A stretch of 64,000 bases of DNA from Saprospiraceae bacterium (lineage in GTDB: Bacteria > Bacteroidota > Bacteroidia > Chitinophagales > Saprospiraceae). Where the stretch lies: contig JADJTQ010000002.1 in assembly GCA_016711125.1 (NCBI GenBank), positions 620,001-684,000 on the forward strand. The letters run 5' to 3'. Position 1 is the stretch's first letter. Each line of letters opens with the position of its first letter. This document shows, one piece after another, positions 30,001 through 40,260 of this stretch. Below the pieces are notes generated by a model, which saw nothing but the letters and a program-made list of their open reading frames with translations, had not been told where the DNA came from and made no database searches. The position numbers and the translations under genes were made by a program.

Positions 30001-30111
30001 TTGCAAAGGGAAGAACTTGTTGCTTATCTCGAAACCGTCAACGGTGTTATTACTTCCGATATTCACCACTTGAAATCACATATAGGTTTAAAAATCCCTT
30101 TGGCATCGTAG
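27055..30111 (+). CDS. Reg_prop/Y_Y_Y sensor histidine kinase with in-frame TAG
   Basis: 1019 codons interrupted by TAG at 29509-29511 (codon 819). A TTG start at 27055 gives a signal peptide ending AVAQ. Periplasmic part: Reg_prop propeller repeats (GYLWIGTTDGLQRYD, GNLWLGTQGRGVYKW, GYLWFTTSNGLYRM), then a Y_Y_Y domain ending LPPGEYTFKLFAND, one transmembrane helix at about 785-803, and a HisKA_3-type core after the stop with LHKEID (His830). The ATPase part is degenerate: NVVKTGG replaces the NxxKH box, and no DNGxG glycine box is seen. The TAG most simply replaces CAG. No response regulator follows on this strand. Confidence 0.78.
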
Positions 30112-30180
30112 GCGAGCTTAGGTCCATAATATCATCTTACAAGAATCCCTAGTCATCTACTTACTATACATCGAGTTAAC

Positions 30181-30946
30181 CTACTTACCCATCCATTTTT
30201 TAAAATCCATTACTTTCTCTCTGCTTACGATGGCTTCCTTTTCGTTAGGAGGGTTTAAGCGCAGTATCAAGCGGAATCCAAAATAGTCTTCGATCTTCGA
30301 GATACTCGCAAGAGAGACAAAAAGAGAGCGGTTAATTCGGAAGAATTTAGAAGGATCCAGCATTTCTGCCAGGTCATCCATGAGATAGTCAACTATGTAT
30401 CGTTTATTATCAAATGTTTTAAAAAAAATTAATTCTACCCTCACTATAGAAATAGGCGATATGACTTGTTTCGATCGATACTAGTTTTTGTACGTGCTTG
30501 ACCAAAAAGCGCTGTCGGTACTCTTTAGGTCGCAATCTCTGATGAAGTTCATTTACGAGATTTTCAATATTTATTTCACGCTTATTATCTTGATGTAGTT
30601 TTTTGAATTTTTCAAGTGCCCTTGCCAGGTCTTCTTTTTGAATGGGCTTAAGAAGATAATCGACACTATTAACTTTAAATGCCTTTAAGGCATATTCGTC
30701 GTATGAGGTAACAAATATGACCGGACTTTTTACTTCGATCAGATTAAAAATTTCAAAACTTCTCCCATCAGCCAGTTCAATATCCATCAAAATTAGATCC
30801 GGGGAAGGATTGTTCTCGAGCCACTTAACGGTGGCTTTGATGCTATCGGTGACACCAGCAATACAAAGTGATGGATCAATTACCAGAAGTGTGTTGCTAA
30901 GTTTCTTGACCGCGAGGTCTTCATCTTCTACGATCAATATATTCAT
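30181..30946 (-). CDS. LytTR response regulator, frameshifted
   Basis: Receiver domain at 1-120 with acidic EDED near the start, phosphoacceptor Asp in LILMDIELADG (about residue 56) and the conserved lysine in LLKPI. The LytTR DNA-binding domain covers about 145-254: RFLVKHVQKLVSI, YIVDYLMDDLAEML, FFRINRSLFVSL. The frame changes in an eight-base homopolymer at 30421-30428; removing one base restores EGRINFFKTFDNKR. It is transcribed with the two kinases upstream (61-bp gap), so it is their likely phosphoryl acceptor. Confidence 0.88.
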
Positions 30947-31007
30947 GATAAGTTTATTTTAGATTCTATGATATTTAAAAATTGAGTATCTGTGCTGTTG
31001 CTCCAGA

Positions 31008-32033
31008 TTAGTGGTAAAACCACGGTATAATTTTTTCATCTTCAATGACCTGAAAACCGCTTTGTCCTAGTAGCAGATACTTTGATTCTATATTCTTCAG
31101 CCCGACCTTATTGCTGGAAATTGGGTACTGAATACGTTGTAGATTGTTATTGACGATCATTTTATTTCCAACGGTAGTGAATATATCGATTGAGAGTGGT
31201 TGTTCTTTTGATAGAATATTGTGTTTGACTGCATTTTCGACCAACAGTTGAAGCGATAAAGAAGGCAGCAGATAATGAGTGTATTGTGGATTAATATTCA
31301 GATTGATGGTTACCGCGTCAGCATATCTGGTCCGTAAGAGTTTAGCATATGATTCAATAAATTTAATTTCATTTTCAACTGTGGTAAGACTTTCCTGATT
31401 ATTTTTTAGCAAGTATCGGTATACCTTACTAAGTTCATCGAGAAACTGACTTGCTTTTGACCGGTCAATGGAGATTAGAGAAGAAAGTGTATTGAAACAA
31501 TTAAAAAGAAAGTCGGGATTTACTTGCCTTTTTAAGGAATCGAAGTCCTGATTAGCGACCAAATGTTGCATATATTGTTTGTCTTCCAAGCTAGACTTGT
31601 AGCGTTCCAGGGTGTAGTCAGCCTCATATAAAGACTCGAAGATGAGATTGACGCAGAAACCAACCAGTATTCCCATTTTTAAATCTGCTAAAGACAATTG
31701 ATAACCAAGGATATGCAATCGGTCATATAGCAGAAAAATGACGCATACTGAAAGTGACATGAAAGGAATAATGCAAAAGATATGGATCAGAAGTCTGGTT
31801 TTTGTTTGCCTTAAACTGGGATATCGCATTTTGATCGCATTCCCTATGAAAACGTGACCCAGCCAGCTTCCTGCCCCTAATAGAAAGATGAGTGGAAAGG
31901 ATATAAGCCATATTTTCAGATTGCTAAAGATATCTGCGTCATACATGATATAATTGAGTAAAATATCTATGATGGGCATTGATGCGATGAATGAATATAG
32001 TTGAAGAGTGCTGATCCTTTTCCAGTGCTTCAT
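31008..32033 (-). CDS. LytS-type histidine kinase lacking the phosphoacceptor histidine
   Basis: 341 residues, about four membrane helices in the first 130, then a His_kinase/HATPase core. The H-box reads QVNPDFLFN: the histidine is Asp174 (GAC, complement of 31512-31514). The ATP-binding N-box is intact, LLVENAVKHN with Glu266 and Asn267, and VGLKNIESKY fits the G-box region. So the protein should bind ATP but cannot phosphorylate itself at the usual position. Its start overlaps the end of the upstream paralogue by 4 bp, so translation is coupled. Likely supplies the catalytic domain to a heterodimer. Confidence 0.85.
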   Translation of the reverse strand: MKHWKRISTLQLYSFIASMPIIDILLNYIMYDADIFSNLKIWLISFPLIFLLGAGSWLGHVFIGNAIKMRYPSLRQTKTRLLIHIFCIIPFMSLSVCVIFLLYDRLHILGYQLSLADLKMGILVGFCVNLIFESLYEADYTLERYKSSLEDKQYMQHLVANQDFDSLKRQVNPDFLFNCFNTLSSLISIDRSKASQFLDELSKVYRYLLKNNQESLTTVENEIKFIESYAKLLRTRYADAVTINLNINPQYTHYLLPSLSLQLLVENAVKHNILSKEQPLSIDIFTTVGNKMIVNNNLQRIQYPISSNKVGLKNIESKYLLLGQSGFQVIEDEKIIPWFYH

Positions 32034-33091
32034 GAGGTGGTAATTTCAGTGTGGTCGAGTAGAGGAATCAATACTCTGCGTTCAGTGAAAGATTCGTCTA
32101 TGGTCACAGGACGCCGATTTAATAGTTCATACTTTCTGATGAGGTCCTGTAAGCCAGCAAGCTCGTTCGTATCACTATCAGTAATTTTAGGTTGCAGATT
32201 GTTATATATGGATAGGCAATTATTATCTGTCGAAGAAATATTGATTTTTAAGGGACTGCTTTTGCTCACGATGTTTTGAATAAAGGCGATTTCTATCAAT
32301 GCCTGGAGCGCTAGAGGTGGCAGGTATTTGGATAGATTTGATTCAGATATGTTCAGGTTCACTTGCATACCTTGTCCAAAACGAACATCGAGCAAATAGA
32401 GATATGAGTCTAAAAAATTTAATTCGGTTTGTAGAGGTACTAATTGATCTGTATCGCTTTGTAACAGATAGCGGTAGACCTTACTCATTTCATTTAGGAA
32501 TGATTCTGCCTGGTCACTATCATCGGCAATCAAACTTGACAATGAATTGAGGCAATTAAATAGGAAGTGTGGATTGACCTGATTTCTTAAACCCCGCAAC
32601 TGACTTCTTTGATAGGTATTGCGAAGTTCTTCCGTTTCTTCGAAATTTAGTTTCCACTGATCATATCTTGCGATACCTTCGAAAAGAAAAGTGAGAAATA
32701 TGTTGACAATGCCCAGACTGAGATAGGCCCAAACAATTCCTTTTTCATTGAAACCGGTACTGATCAATGCAAGTTTTTCGTAAGCTCCAAAAAGCAGGAA
32801 AAGCACCGTAGCAGTCGTGATCAGAAAAATCGATATCGTCATGAGTAACCGTTTGCCGGTATCTCGTTCTTCCGGGAACCGTTTTTTCATTTGCACTGCG
32901 ATCCCACCACAGAGTATGAAATAGGCACAAAATGCCAGGCCTGTTATCAGGGTAATGACCAAGAACATGCTGGTCTCTCCGAAGTATGATTTACCAAAAA
33001 ATGCAAGGTTAATAGAGATGCTTATGGGCACCACCAGTGCAATCAGTATCTGATAGTCCTTGCTGCTGTATTGAGGTAATGTTATTTTCAT
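32030..33091 (-). CDS. LytS-type histidine kinase with intact histidine but lost N-box
   Basis: 353 residues, paralogue of the next gene, with about four to five membrane helices up to residue 135. The H-box is intact: QVNPHFLFNCLNSLSSL, with His175 (complement of 32567-32569). The N-box reads LIEIAFIQN: the metal-binding Asn is Ile268 and the following lysine/histidine pair is replaced. The GLxNI segment is GLQDLI. ATP binding is therefore doubtful. First gene of the operon kinase-kinase-LytTR. With the partner kinase showing the opposite losses, a division into substrate and catalytic subunits is inferred. Confidence 0.85.
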   Translation of the reverse strand: MKITLPQYSSKDYQILIALVVPISISINLAFFGKSYFGETSMFLVITLITGLAFCAYFILCGGIAVQMKKRFPEERDTGKRLLMTISIFLITTATVLFLLFGAYEKLALISTGFNEKGIVWAYLSLGIVNIFLTFLFEGIARYDQWKLNFEETEELRNTYQRSQLRGLRNQVNPHFLFNCLNSLSSLIADDSDQAESFLNEMSKVYRYLLQSDTDQLVPLQTELNFLDSYLYLLDVRFGQGMQVNLNISESNLSKYLPPLALQALIEIAFIQNIVSKSSPLKINISSTDNNCLSIYNNLQPKITDSDTNELAGLQDLIRKYELLNRRPVTIDESFTERRVLIPLLDHTEITTS

Positions 33092-33360
33092 CGACCTTTT
33101 AAAATTACCGTTTTTTTAAATCCACGTCGGCGAAAGTCGGACAAACTGCGTGTACTCCACGCTGTATTGCGTATTTGCCAGTTTGAATTGAGATAGAAAT
33201 CTATAGATCAAATCATGGCAGGAATTGGGCAGCCATTTTAGAGGCATGCCCATTCTTTCCTTGCCGTCAGTCTTGGGATAAATTAAGTCGATAGGACAAT
33301 GACGATCCGGACTTTACATCACTGTCACCATTGCTTTTTGTATTGAATGCAGCTTTACTA

Positions 33361-33949
33361 TCAAGGAAGATCCTGCAATGCCACTGGACTGGGAACGATA
33401 TTTCGCACCGGTGTGATTGATTGCAGATAGGCAAAAATGGATTTGACGTCTTCATCTGTTAGGTTTTGTAAACAAACCAAGGCATGGGTGGCAAAGATCC
33501 CGGCCATTCTCCAGGCCTTTAAATTTGCCTTTTTTAATGGCGGTTAAAAATTGATCCTCTGTCCAATTACCAGTCCCAGTTTCATCCGGTGTGAGATTGG
33601 CAGCGTAAGATTGACCCCACAGCCCTACAGCACTAGTGAGATCGGGAGCAAATAATGCCCAGCCTTTATTTACCGTCCCTGTATCTATCGATGGCAATAC
33701 AGCATCATGTGGGAAACCTGACAGTCGCAACTCCGGTATTATTTCAGGCCCCTGCGGTCCGAATCGTTTGGGGGAGTGACACTCATCGCAGCCAATAGCA
33801 TTCACCAGATATTCGCCGCGCTTAACCTTTTCCCCATGGTCGACCATTGGTTGTACCAGATTTGTTCCGGGGACGGTCTTGATGCAAGCCACAATATTTA
33901 GCCCTGAGAATAGGGCAACTGCGATAAGCATAAGATTTGAAATACGCAT
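33361..33949 (-). CDS. Monoheme cytochrome c, frameshifted twice
   Basis: About 196 residues after repair. Signal peptide with lipobox-like NIVAC near residue 22. Heme motif CDECH near 54-58 inside GEYLVNAIGCDECHSPKRFGP. The sequence NLTPDETGTGNWTEDQFLTAIKKG is typical of the small cytochromes of alcohol dehydrogenase-type and related electron chains. After GRDL, two one-base losses (near 33497 and an A run near 33470) hide PPMPWFVY and LTDEDVKSIFAYLQSI, the conserved C-terminus with the axial-ligand methionine region. The stop is at 33361-33363. Exported electron carrier; the partner is unknown. Confidence 0.82.
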
Positions 33950-33963
33950 AGTTTAAAAATTTT

Positions 33964-34700
33964 GATAGTTTAAAAATTCAATTTTTAGCCCTTTAACTGT
34001 GAGAGGCGGCAAAGATCGATTCGACACTAATTTATCTGCCTTTCGGAAAATCTGCCGTACCACAATGTTTCGACTAAATATGTTGCAAAATATGACTGGG
34101 TCTAAGCAAGAGCAATGCAACCTTGAATCAATTGCTTAAAATCATGGATGTAGTGAATAAAGTTGATAATTAGGGGCTTACTCCTTGATGGCACGGCACC
34201 CTCTTGCAGCCTAAGCTATCAGCCTCTTCAAGACCTGGTTGATCGGGGAAATCTCTGGGAGACAAGGTGTAACTCCTCCCAATTCTCGCGAAACAAGCAC
34301 TGGAAGGGAGAACCGGCTTCCCGCGCTTTCTAAAAACGTTCTGCTAACAATAGTGAAGTTCGCCATAAGACCCTTGTTATTGAGATGGAGGTCGGCCTGT
34401 GTCAAAATCGGCTTAAGAGATTTCGGGCAGCAGAATGGTAAAGATCTCTCCTAAGCCTTTGCTGGCATTCGTCGTCAGTAGAATTTCGGGTTTCGATTCT
34501 CCTTTTCAAGGCCTTTGGCATCCCTTGACTAAAAGCCCAACTTATTGACGCTCTTTCCGCTTATCGATCGCTAAATAATACGAATGATGAAACGAAATCT
34601 CTGTTTCATCCATCAATATGTGCATTCAAGAACACCTGGTCTTGATTCTGCGGGCTTTGTCAATCTATCTTTGAAACTGTCAATCATTTTTTAGTGAATA
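33964..34700. other. Gap with possible transposase debris
   Basis: About 740 bp without an intact gene. On the reverse strand, 34542-34625 reads MHILMDETEISFHHSYYLAI, which recalls the first catalytic strand of a DDE transposase, but only 27 codons remain. The overlapping forward and reverse frames at 34211-34454 match nothing I know. TAGTTTAAAAATT is repeated twice near 33951 and 33967. Confidence 0.35.
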
Positions 34701-34713
34701 AAATCTTTTTCTA

Positions 34714-35316
34714 ATGAATTCTATATTTCTTCGAATTTCCGAGCTATTGAAAATATTTTGTATAACAGCAATTTTATTGCATTTCATTGAGCTCCCGGCT
34801 CAGGAAATCAGACCCGGAATACCTGTCGTCGTAAGTATTTTTTCTGAAAGTGTCAGCCTTCCTAATTTCCGTGGCTTAACTAAAAACCCTAATTGGGGAG
34901 TAAGCATTGGAACAGAATTGCGCTATGGGCAAAATAGATCAAACGGATTTTTTCAAAGCATCAATCTGGGCTATTATCAGCATAAGAAATTTCAAGATGG
35001 CATATACTTACGATCTGAGTTGGGGTATCGTAAATACTTTGGTGATTTTTTTACTGACATCAGCCTTGGAGGGGGCTATCTACATTTAGTCAGTCAATTA
35101 AAACGATATCAGCCCAGTGGTGAGGGTCACACGACTGCATCTCAACATATGCATAAGTTTATGCCAGCAGCAGGGCTAAACTTAGGGTATCGTTTTAATC
35201 ATTTGGCAGTATTTGCCCGTTACGAAATTTTTGGGGAATTTCCGTTCAGTTATGATGGTGCACCTCTCCTGCCTCATAAAGCATTTCATTTAGGAACACG
35301 TTTTAACGCACTTTAA
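34714..35316 (+). CDS. Outer-membrane beta-barrel-like protein
   Basis: 200 residues with a signal peptide ending LPAQE (about 30). The mature part alternates short hydrophobic/aromatic strands with polar turns (WGVSIGTELRYG, FFQSINLGYYQHKKF, YLRSELGYRKYFG, FTDISLGGGYLHL, HLAVFARYEIFGEF) and ends in a strand FHLGTRFNAL, typical of small outer-membrane barrels of Bacteroidota. No more specific function visible. Located 11 bp before a serine-hydrolase gene, probably in one transcript. Confidence 0.7.
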   Translation: MNSIFLRISELLKIFCITAILLHFIELPAQEIRPGIPVVVSIFSESVSLPNFRGLTKNPNWGVSIGTELRYGQNRSNGFFQSINLGYYQHKKFQDGIYLRSELGYRKYFGDFFTDISLGGGYLHLVSQLKRYQPSGEGHTTASQHMHKFMPAAGLNLGYRFNHLAVFARYEIFGEFPFSYDGAPLLPHKAFHLGTRFNAL

Positions 35317-35327
35317 ATTTCTATACT

Positions 35328-36468
35328 ATGAAGACTTTAATATTTTTATTCGTTTTATCTTTTGGTTTACTTTCTTGTACGGCAGATCTTGATATTCCGA
35401 AACCAGATCCATCCGATGATATCGATTACTCCGAACATCCCAGGCATTCGGAGTTTAGCGACCTGTTACTTCAATACCGGGTAAAAGCCAATGCACCTGG
35501 AGCTGTAATGTTAATCTCAAGAAGTGGCGAACCATTGTGGGTCGGTGCTACAGGAAAATCTAATCTTGAACATCAAAGTCCAATGCAAATTAATTCTCAG
35601 TTTCGAATTGGAAGTATTTCCAAAGTATTTGTCGCCGTAGCCGTTTTGCAAATGGTTGAAGCAAACAAATTGCAAATGGAGGATAAATTATCGTCGCTGG
35701 TGCCTACTGGTTGAATGGGAGGATTCCTCACGCAGAAAAATTACCGTTCGTCATTTGCTAGGAAACCTGTCTGGTATTTTTGACCCCACCAATGACAGCC
35801 CACGGTATAAGTTGGATTTAATTAATGATCCGGATCAAATAGCCGCAATGTCGATTGAGCAATTGCTTGAGGAGTATGTATTCCCAAAACCATTACACTT
35901 CATGCCGGGCAGTAACTACAGATACAGTAACGTTAACTTCTGGTTATTAGGTAAGATACTTGAGTCGATTTCACATCAGAGTTTACAGCACATCTTGGAT
36001 GGATCAATATTTAATCCATTGGATTTGTCCAAGACTTATCTGGATAAAAGGGATGATCGTAATGTAGCAAGAGGCTATGCTGATATCTACGGTGATGGTA
36101 AACTGTTTGATGTTACACTTTGGGAGAGAGCTGAAGTGGACGGTAATGCTGCGGGAGGAATCATTAGCAATGTCTCTGATTTATTCAAATTTATGCAGGC
36201 ATTGATGAATGGCCAATTGTTGTCTGCAGAGTCACTGGAGATGATGAAGCAGATACAGTGGGTTGATTGTGACTCGCCAGATTGTGAGAGTGGGCTGGGA
36301 CTGGAGATATGGCGGACCGGCGCCGGAACCGGATTTGGAAAGAATGGCACCACAATAGGCACAGAAGCAAACATCGTTTATTTTCCGAGTACTGGAAATA
36401 TGTTTGCCATCATGAAGAATAATGGAGTTGGGTCAGACAAGTCCTTTCTTGATGATTTGATGAAGTGA
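35328..36468 (+). CDS. Serine beta-lactamase-like hydrolase (class C/PBP4* fold), frameshifted
   Basis: Composite of about 380 residues. A lipoprotein signal ends at LLSCTADL (Cys17). Catalytic SxxK is SISK in RIGSISKVF (about residue 92-95), and the YxN motif is YSN in YRYSNVNFWLLG. The frame changes twice between 35695 and 35745: GRIPHAEK in the third frame lies between LVPTG and ITVRHLLGNLSGI, again compatible with one-base losses near GG and AAAAA. Family members are D-alanyl-D-alanine carboxypeptidases, esterases or beta-lactamases; which applies cannot be told from the sequence. Confidence 0.8.
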
Positions 36469-36489
36469 TCCTTTGATTAGATGCAATTC

Positions 36490-36960
36490 GATCAATGATC
36501 CATTTTCACCTTACTCGATAAAGTCTCTGTGGTCTTAAGCGTCATTTGCGGGAATACCAACATCTTATTTTTGTTCTCGGGAAGTGCGCTGATACCGCAG
36601 AGATTTTATTTTGTAATAAATACCTGTGCCCACATCGAAATAGCTCCGCTTCAATCAAAATTCTAGTTTCCTCTTATACAATGAAGGCTCAGCGAGCTTG
36701 GCGTCCTTTGCGAGAGTATCAAACAACTTATGTATATCCGTCCTCTTCAGAATAGATTTCACCTAAATCAAAGACTCTATATTCCTACAATAGGAGCAGG
36801 GCTCTGGGAGCCTCGCGACCTTTGGGCGAGGCCACTTAATTCATTTCTCGACTTTGGTTGGATGCAACTCGAACGCAATCTGTTTTCACTCTTTTCAATG
36901 AAGGCTCTACGAGTTTTAAGGTCCTTTGCAAGAGCCTACTTTATTTTAGCACTGAACATT
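36490..36960. repeat. Intergenic word repeats (ccTTTGcgagag type)
   Basis: Three related phrases recur: GCTTGGCGTCCTTTGCGAGAG near 36697, CCTCGCGACCTTTGGGCGAGG near 36811, and GTTTTAAGGTCCTTTGCAAGAG near 36911. Two of them are preceded by CAATGAAGGCTC. Short frames through the block have repetitive, low-quality translations. No gene supported in this 550-bp gap. Confidence 0.6.
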
Positions 36961-37047
36961 TTGGCTCCATAAGGTATCTCATGAAATGAAAACTGTGGAT
37001 GAAACATCATACCTTTGTCAGCTAATGTAAAATTAGGCAGATATACT

Positions 37048-38299
37048 ATGAGCTTAGTGGAAATGAAAGTGCCGGTCATTGGCGAATCGATTAATGAAGT
37101 CACTTTATCACAATGGCTAAAAGAAAATGGTGATTACGTGGAGTTGGATGAGCCGATATGTGAATTCGAGTCAGACAAGGCTACCCTGGAATTTCCGGCA
37201 GAGGCCTCGGGAAAACTGATATATGTAGCCGGACAAGGTGATGATCTGGCCATTGGCGCACTCGTCGCCCAAATAGATACCAGTGTTGCTAAACCTGAGG
37301 GCAAACCGCAAGACGAAAGTAAGCCGGCTGAACCCAAAACGGCTGATGCGAAAAAACCAGATGGAGTTGCTGCACCTGCCCAAGAGCCGGCCACTGATGG
37401 TTATGCAAAAGGACATCCTTCTCCTGCTGCAGCTAAGTTGATGAAAGAACAAAATATTCAAAGCAGTGAGATCGCCCCAACTGGTAAGGATGGCCGGATT
37501 ACAAAAGAAGATGTGATCAAAGCTACCACTGAAGCGAAAGTACCTGCACCACCGAAACAAACTGAAAAACCGTTGGTAGCTAGTGCGACTCCTTTTTCCC
37601 GTGAAAGAAAGGACCGAAAAGATGTCCCGCATGCGTCGCACCATCGCTGCCCGGTTGGTCTCTGCCAAAAATAACACAGCCATGCTTACTACCTTTAATG
37701 AGGTAGATATGACGGGCATTCTGAATCTCCGCAAGAAATATCAGGACCAGTTTGTGGCTAGGCATGGTATCAAACTGGGCTTTATGTCATTGTTTGCCAA
37801 AGCCTGTGCCCAGGTACTCCTCGAAATGCCACAAGTCAATGCAAGTATTGATGGAGATGAACTGATCTATCATGATTACGTTGACATATCGATCGCAATC
37901 AGCACCCCTACTGGACTGGTAGTGCCTCCAGTACATAATGTTGAATCGCTCGATTTTCATGAGATTGAGTATAAGATCAAAGACCTTGCAGATAAAGCTC
38001 GTGATGGCAAATTGACCCTGGAAGAGATGCGAGGAGGAACCTTTACCATTACCAATGGAGGGGTTTTTGGGTCGCTGCTCAGCACTCCAATACTTAATGA
38101 ACCACAATCCGCTATTTTAGGTATGCATGCTATTCAGCAACGGCCCATTGCAGTAGATGGTAAAATAGAGATCAGACCGATGATGTATCTGGCACTATCT
38201 TACGACCATAGGGTGATCGACGGAAGTTCTTCGGTGACCTTTTTGGTCAAGGTAAAAGAACTGCTCGAAGATCCTGTGCGGTTGTTGATTGGGTTGTAG
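37048..38299 (+). CDS. odhB: 2-oxoglutarate dehydrogenase E2 (dihydrolipoyl succinyltransferase), frameshifted
   Basis: About 416 residues. The ATG at 37048 starts MSLVEMKVPVIGESINEV; the open frame to 37015 is not family-like. Lipoyl lysine is in ESDKATLEF (about residue 43). An Ala/Pro/Lys-rich linker is followed by the E1/E3-binding domain (SPAAAKLMKEQNI), then the catalytic domain with YDHRVIDG. The frame breaks near 37610; removing one A gives RERRTEKMSRMRRTIAARL, the expected start of the catalytic domain. TCA-cycle enzyme. The E1 gene usually directly upstream is not here; word repeats occupy that place. Confidence 0.92.
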
Positions 38300-38401
38300 T
38301 GCAATTGTTGTTTTATAATTCATACGACTGTGAAGTCAAGCATTTAATTTTTGAACCAACTCATTTTTAAAACGGGTTTCAACCTGGTTTACGAAGTACT
38401 A

Positions 38402-40144
38402 TTATTTAGTAATGGTTAACTGTGCACCTGGTTGAGTCTCAAACTTTGCTCCGGGTGCCACCCATAAATATTTTATAGTGACATCGAAGTTGATAACCGG
38501 AAAATAATTTCCACCTACTGGATTTTTAGGTATATAAATAGCATCGGTGATCGAGGGTGCCAGAGTCTGATGCCAGTTGGCAGGATCAAACCAGTCGGCC
38601 GAATCACCACAACCCGACCAGACATTCCACTGCTCGAACTGACTGTCGCAGCCCAATTCGCAGGGAGTGAGATTGGCTGCGGCTAAAAAACGTGCTTTCG
38701 CCGGGATGGAAAATGCGTTGAAATTATTCGGAGGTCCAATGAGCGGGAGCGGATTCACAAGAAATGAAGGTTGCTCTGATAATAATAACTCGCATCGGTC
38801 AGGTCACCTGTATTGGTGGGTTTTATAGTGCCTTGATGATTGTTACCATAGGCAAAATGATCAGCTCCCATGAGAATATAGTTGCCCAGAAAGAGACCAT
38901 TATTGGTTATTTCGTTGCCAATAAAATTCTGACTCGGAGAGTTAGTGGCCGTCATGATCAGACCATAAAGTTCGACGCGATTTCGAAAAAAAGTATTGTA
39001 GGGTCCGTTAGCTCCATGTGAATTGTCGATTACGATGTTTTGCACAATATTGTGATCAAACAAATTCATAAAAGGATAATTACCATGACAAACGATGTCT
39101 CCTCCTGCATTATTTGGTGTTCCTGTCCAGGTTGGGTCGGTGGAGTAATTCAGAGCGAGTACATTTCCATTGGCACCGGACTGGAGTAGCATGGAGTGCC
39201 GGAGATGTTCAAAGATGTTGTTTTCGATCAGGTTTAGATTGGAAGCAGACTGAAGTACGATACCATAACCTTTGCCCCCGCCACCGTAATCAAATGCATG
39301 ATGAAAATAGGAATTACTGACCTCCATATGACTGCACCAATCCATCACGAGATGTCCGAAATTGCACTGATCACTTTCCACACCCTTTACCCAACAGTCA
39401 ACTGCATATTGAAAATGAATATTTTTAGATTGAGTGGCGGTCACATCGAGACGTTTGATGCTCAGACATTCGATACCCACCCTTCGTCTGGGTATGATCT
39501 TTGTTAGGACTGGATTTCGAACCAATGGAAAGCCGGTTCTCAGAGGTTGATCAAGCATTAAAGTATCATCGCTGATTTCGGTAATGCTGACAATCTGCGC
39601 CACTGTATTGTAAGCCCAGGCGTCATTGACCAGATCCTGATCATCCTTTGATAGCCGGGCCACATCACCGATCTGCCACGGGGCGGTACTGCTCACCACT
39701 ACATGAGTGTCGCCTACTTCGCCATCCTCAACTACTCCGGTAAGAGTGGCCGTTAGGGACCCTGCAGCAGAAATCAAATTTCCACCACCACCGAGATCAA
39801 ATTGCAGGAAAGTAGATGCAGCGCCTGCACCCTTTAGAATTAGACTATCGAGTAGTACCAATGTATTCTCAAACCGGTAGGTTCCGGTAGGGAAATATAT
39901 GAGGGCTAAACCCGCAGTACTAGCCTTAGCCGCTGTGAAGGCTGCGTCGCAAGGCTGAATACCGGTTGAGTCGGCATTAAAATCCAGGATATTGATCACC
40001 TCAACCGGATAAACCGGTGGGTTTGATAGACCTGCGATTGTCCAGTCGGTTGCCCGGCTGGCTGGGGAGAATCTGGGCAGGTAAGTCTGTACATTGAAGC
40101 ACCAGAAAAGTGAGGGTAAGTAAACTAGAAATCACCTTTACCAT
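38402..40144 (-). CDS. Secreted right-handed beta-helix protein, frameshifted
   Basis: The ATG (complement of 40142-40144) begins a signal peptide, MVKVISSLLTLTFL. A frame change near 40110 leads to PRFSPASRATDWTIAGL, and then the long frame NILDFNADSTGIQ. This is a pectate-lyase-like fold, with the start resembling the tail-spike/glycosyl hydrolase family 28-55 region (FPTGTYRF) and many short parallel-helix turns (NLNLIENNIFEHL, HNIVQNIVIDNSHG). A second frame change near 38768 turns NLHFL-stop into PSFLVNPLPLIGPPN and adds about 118 residues ending in a beta-rich tail (WVAPGAKFETQPGAQLTI). Polysaccharide binding or cleavage is likely; the substrate is unknown. Confidence 0.75.
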
Positions 40145-40260
40145 TATCTCTCGTTGTAGTAAACCAATATCGAGTTAAAAATAGTAATAATGTTACAATT
40201 TGTAATGATTGTACCTAGAGAAGATTTAACATGAAATTAGATGTAGAAAAATAGCCTTGA

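Noticed and set aside
34211..34454. Overlapping forward and reverse reading frames
   Set aside because: No start context, no family resemblance, and both strands open over the same bases. Treated as non-coding.
36546..36972. Short forward frames in the gap before odhB
   Set aside because: Their translations consist of repeat words and have no protein-like conservation.
38764..39507. Forward frames opposite the beta-helix gene
   Set aside because: Shadows of the reverse-strand gene, whose translation is clearly family-like.
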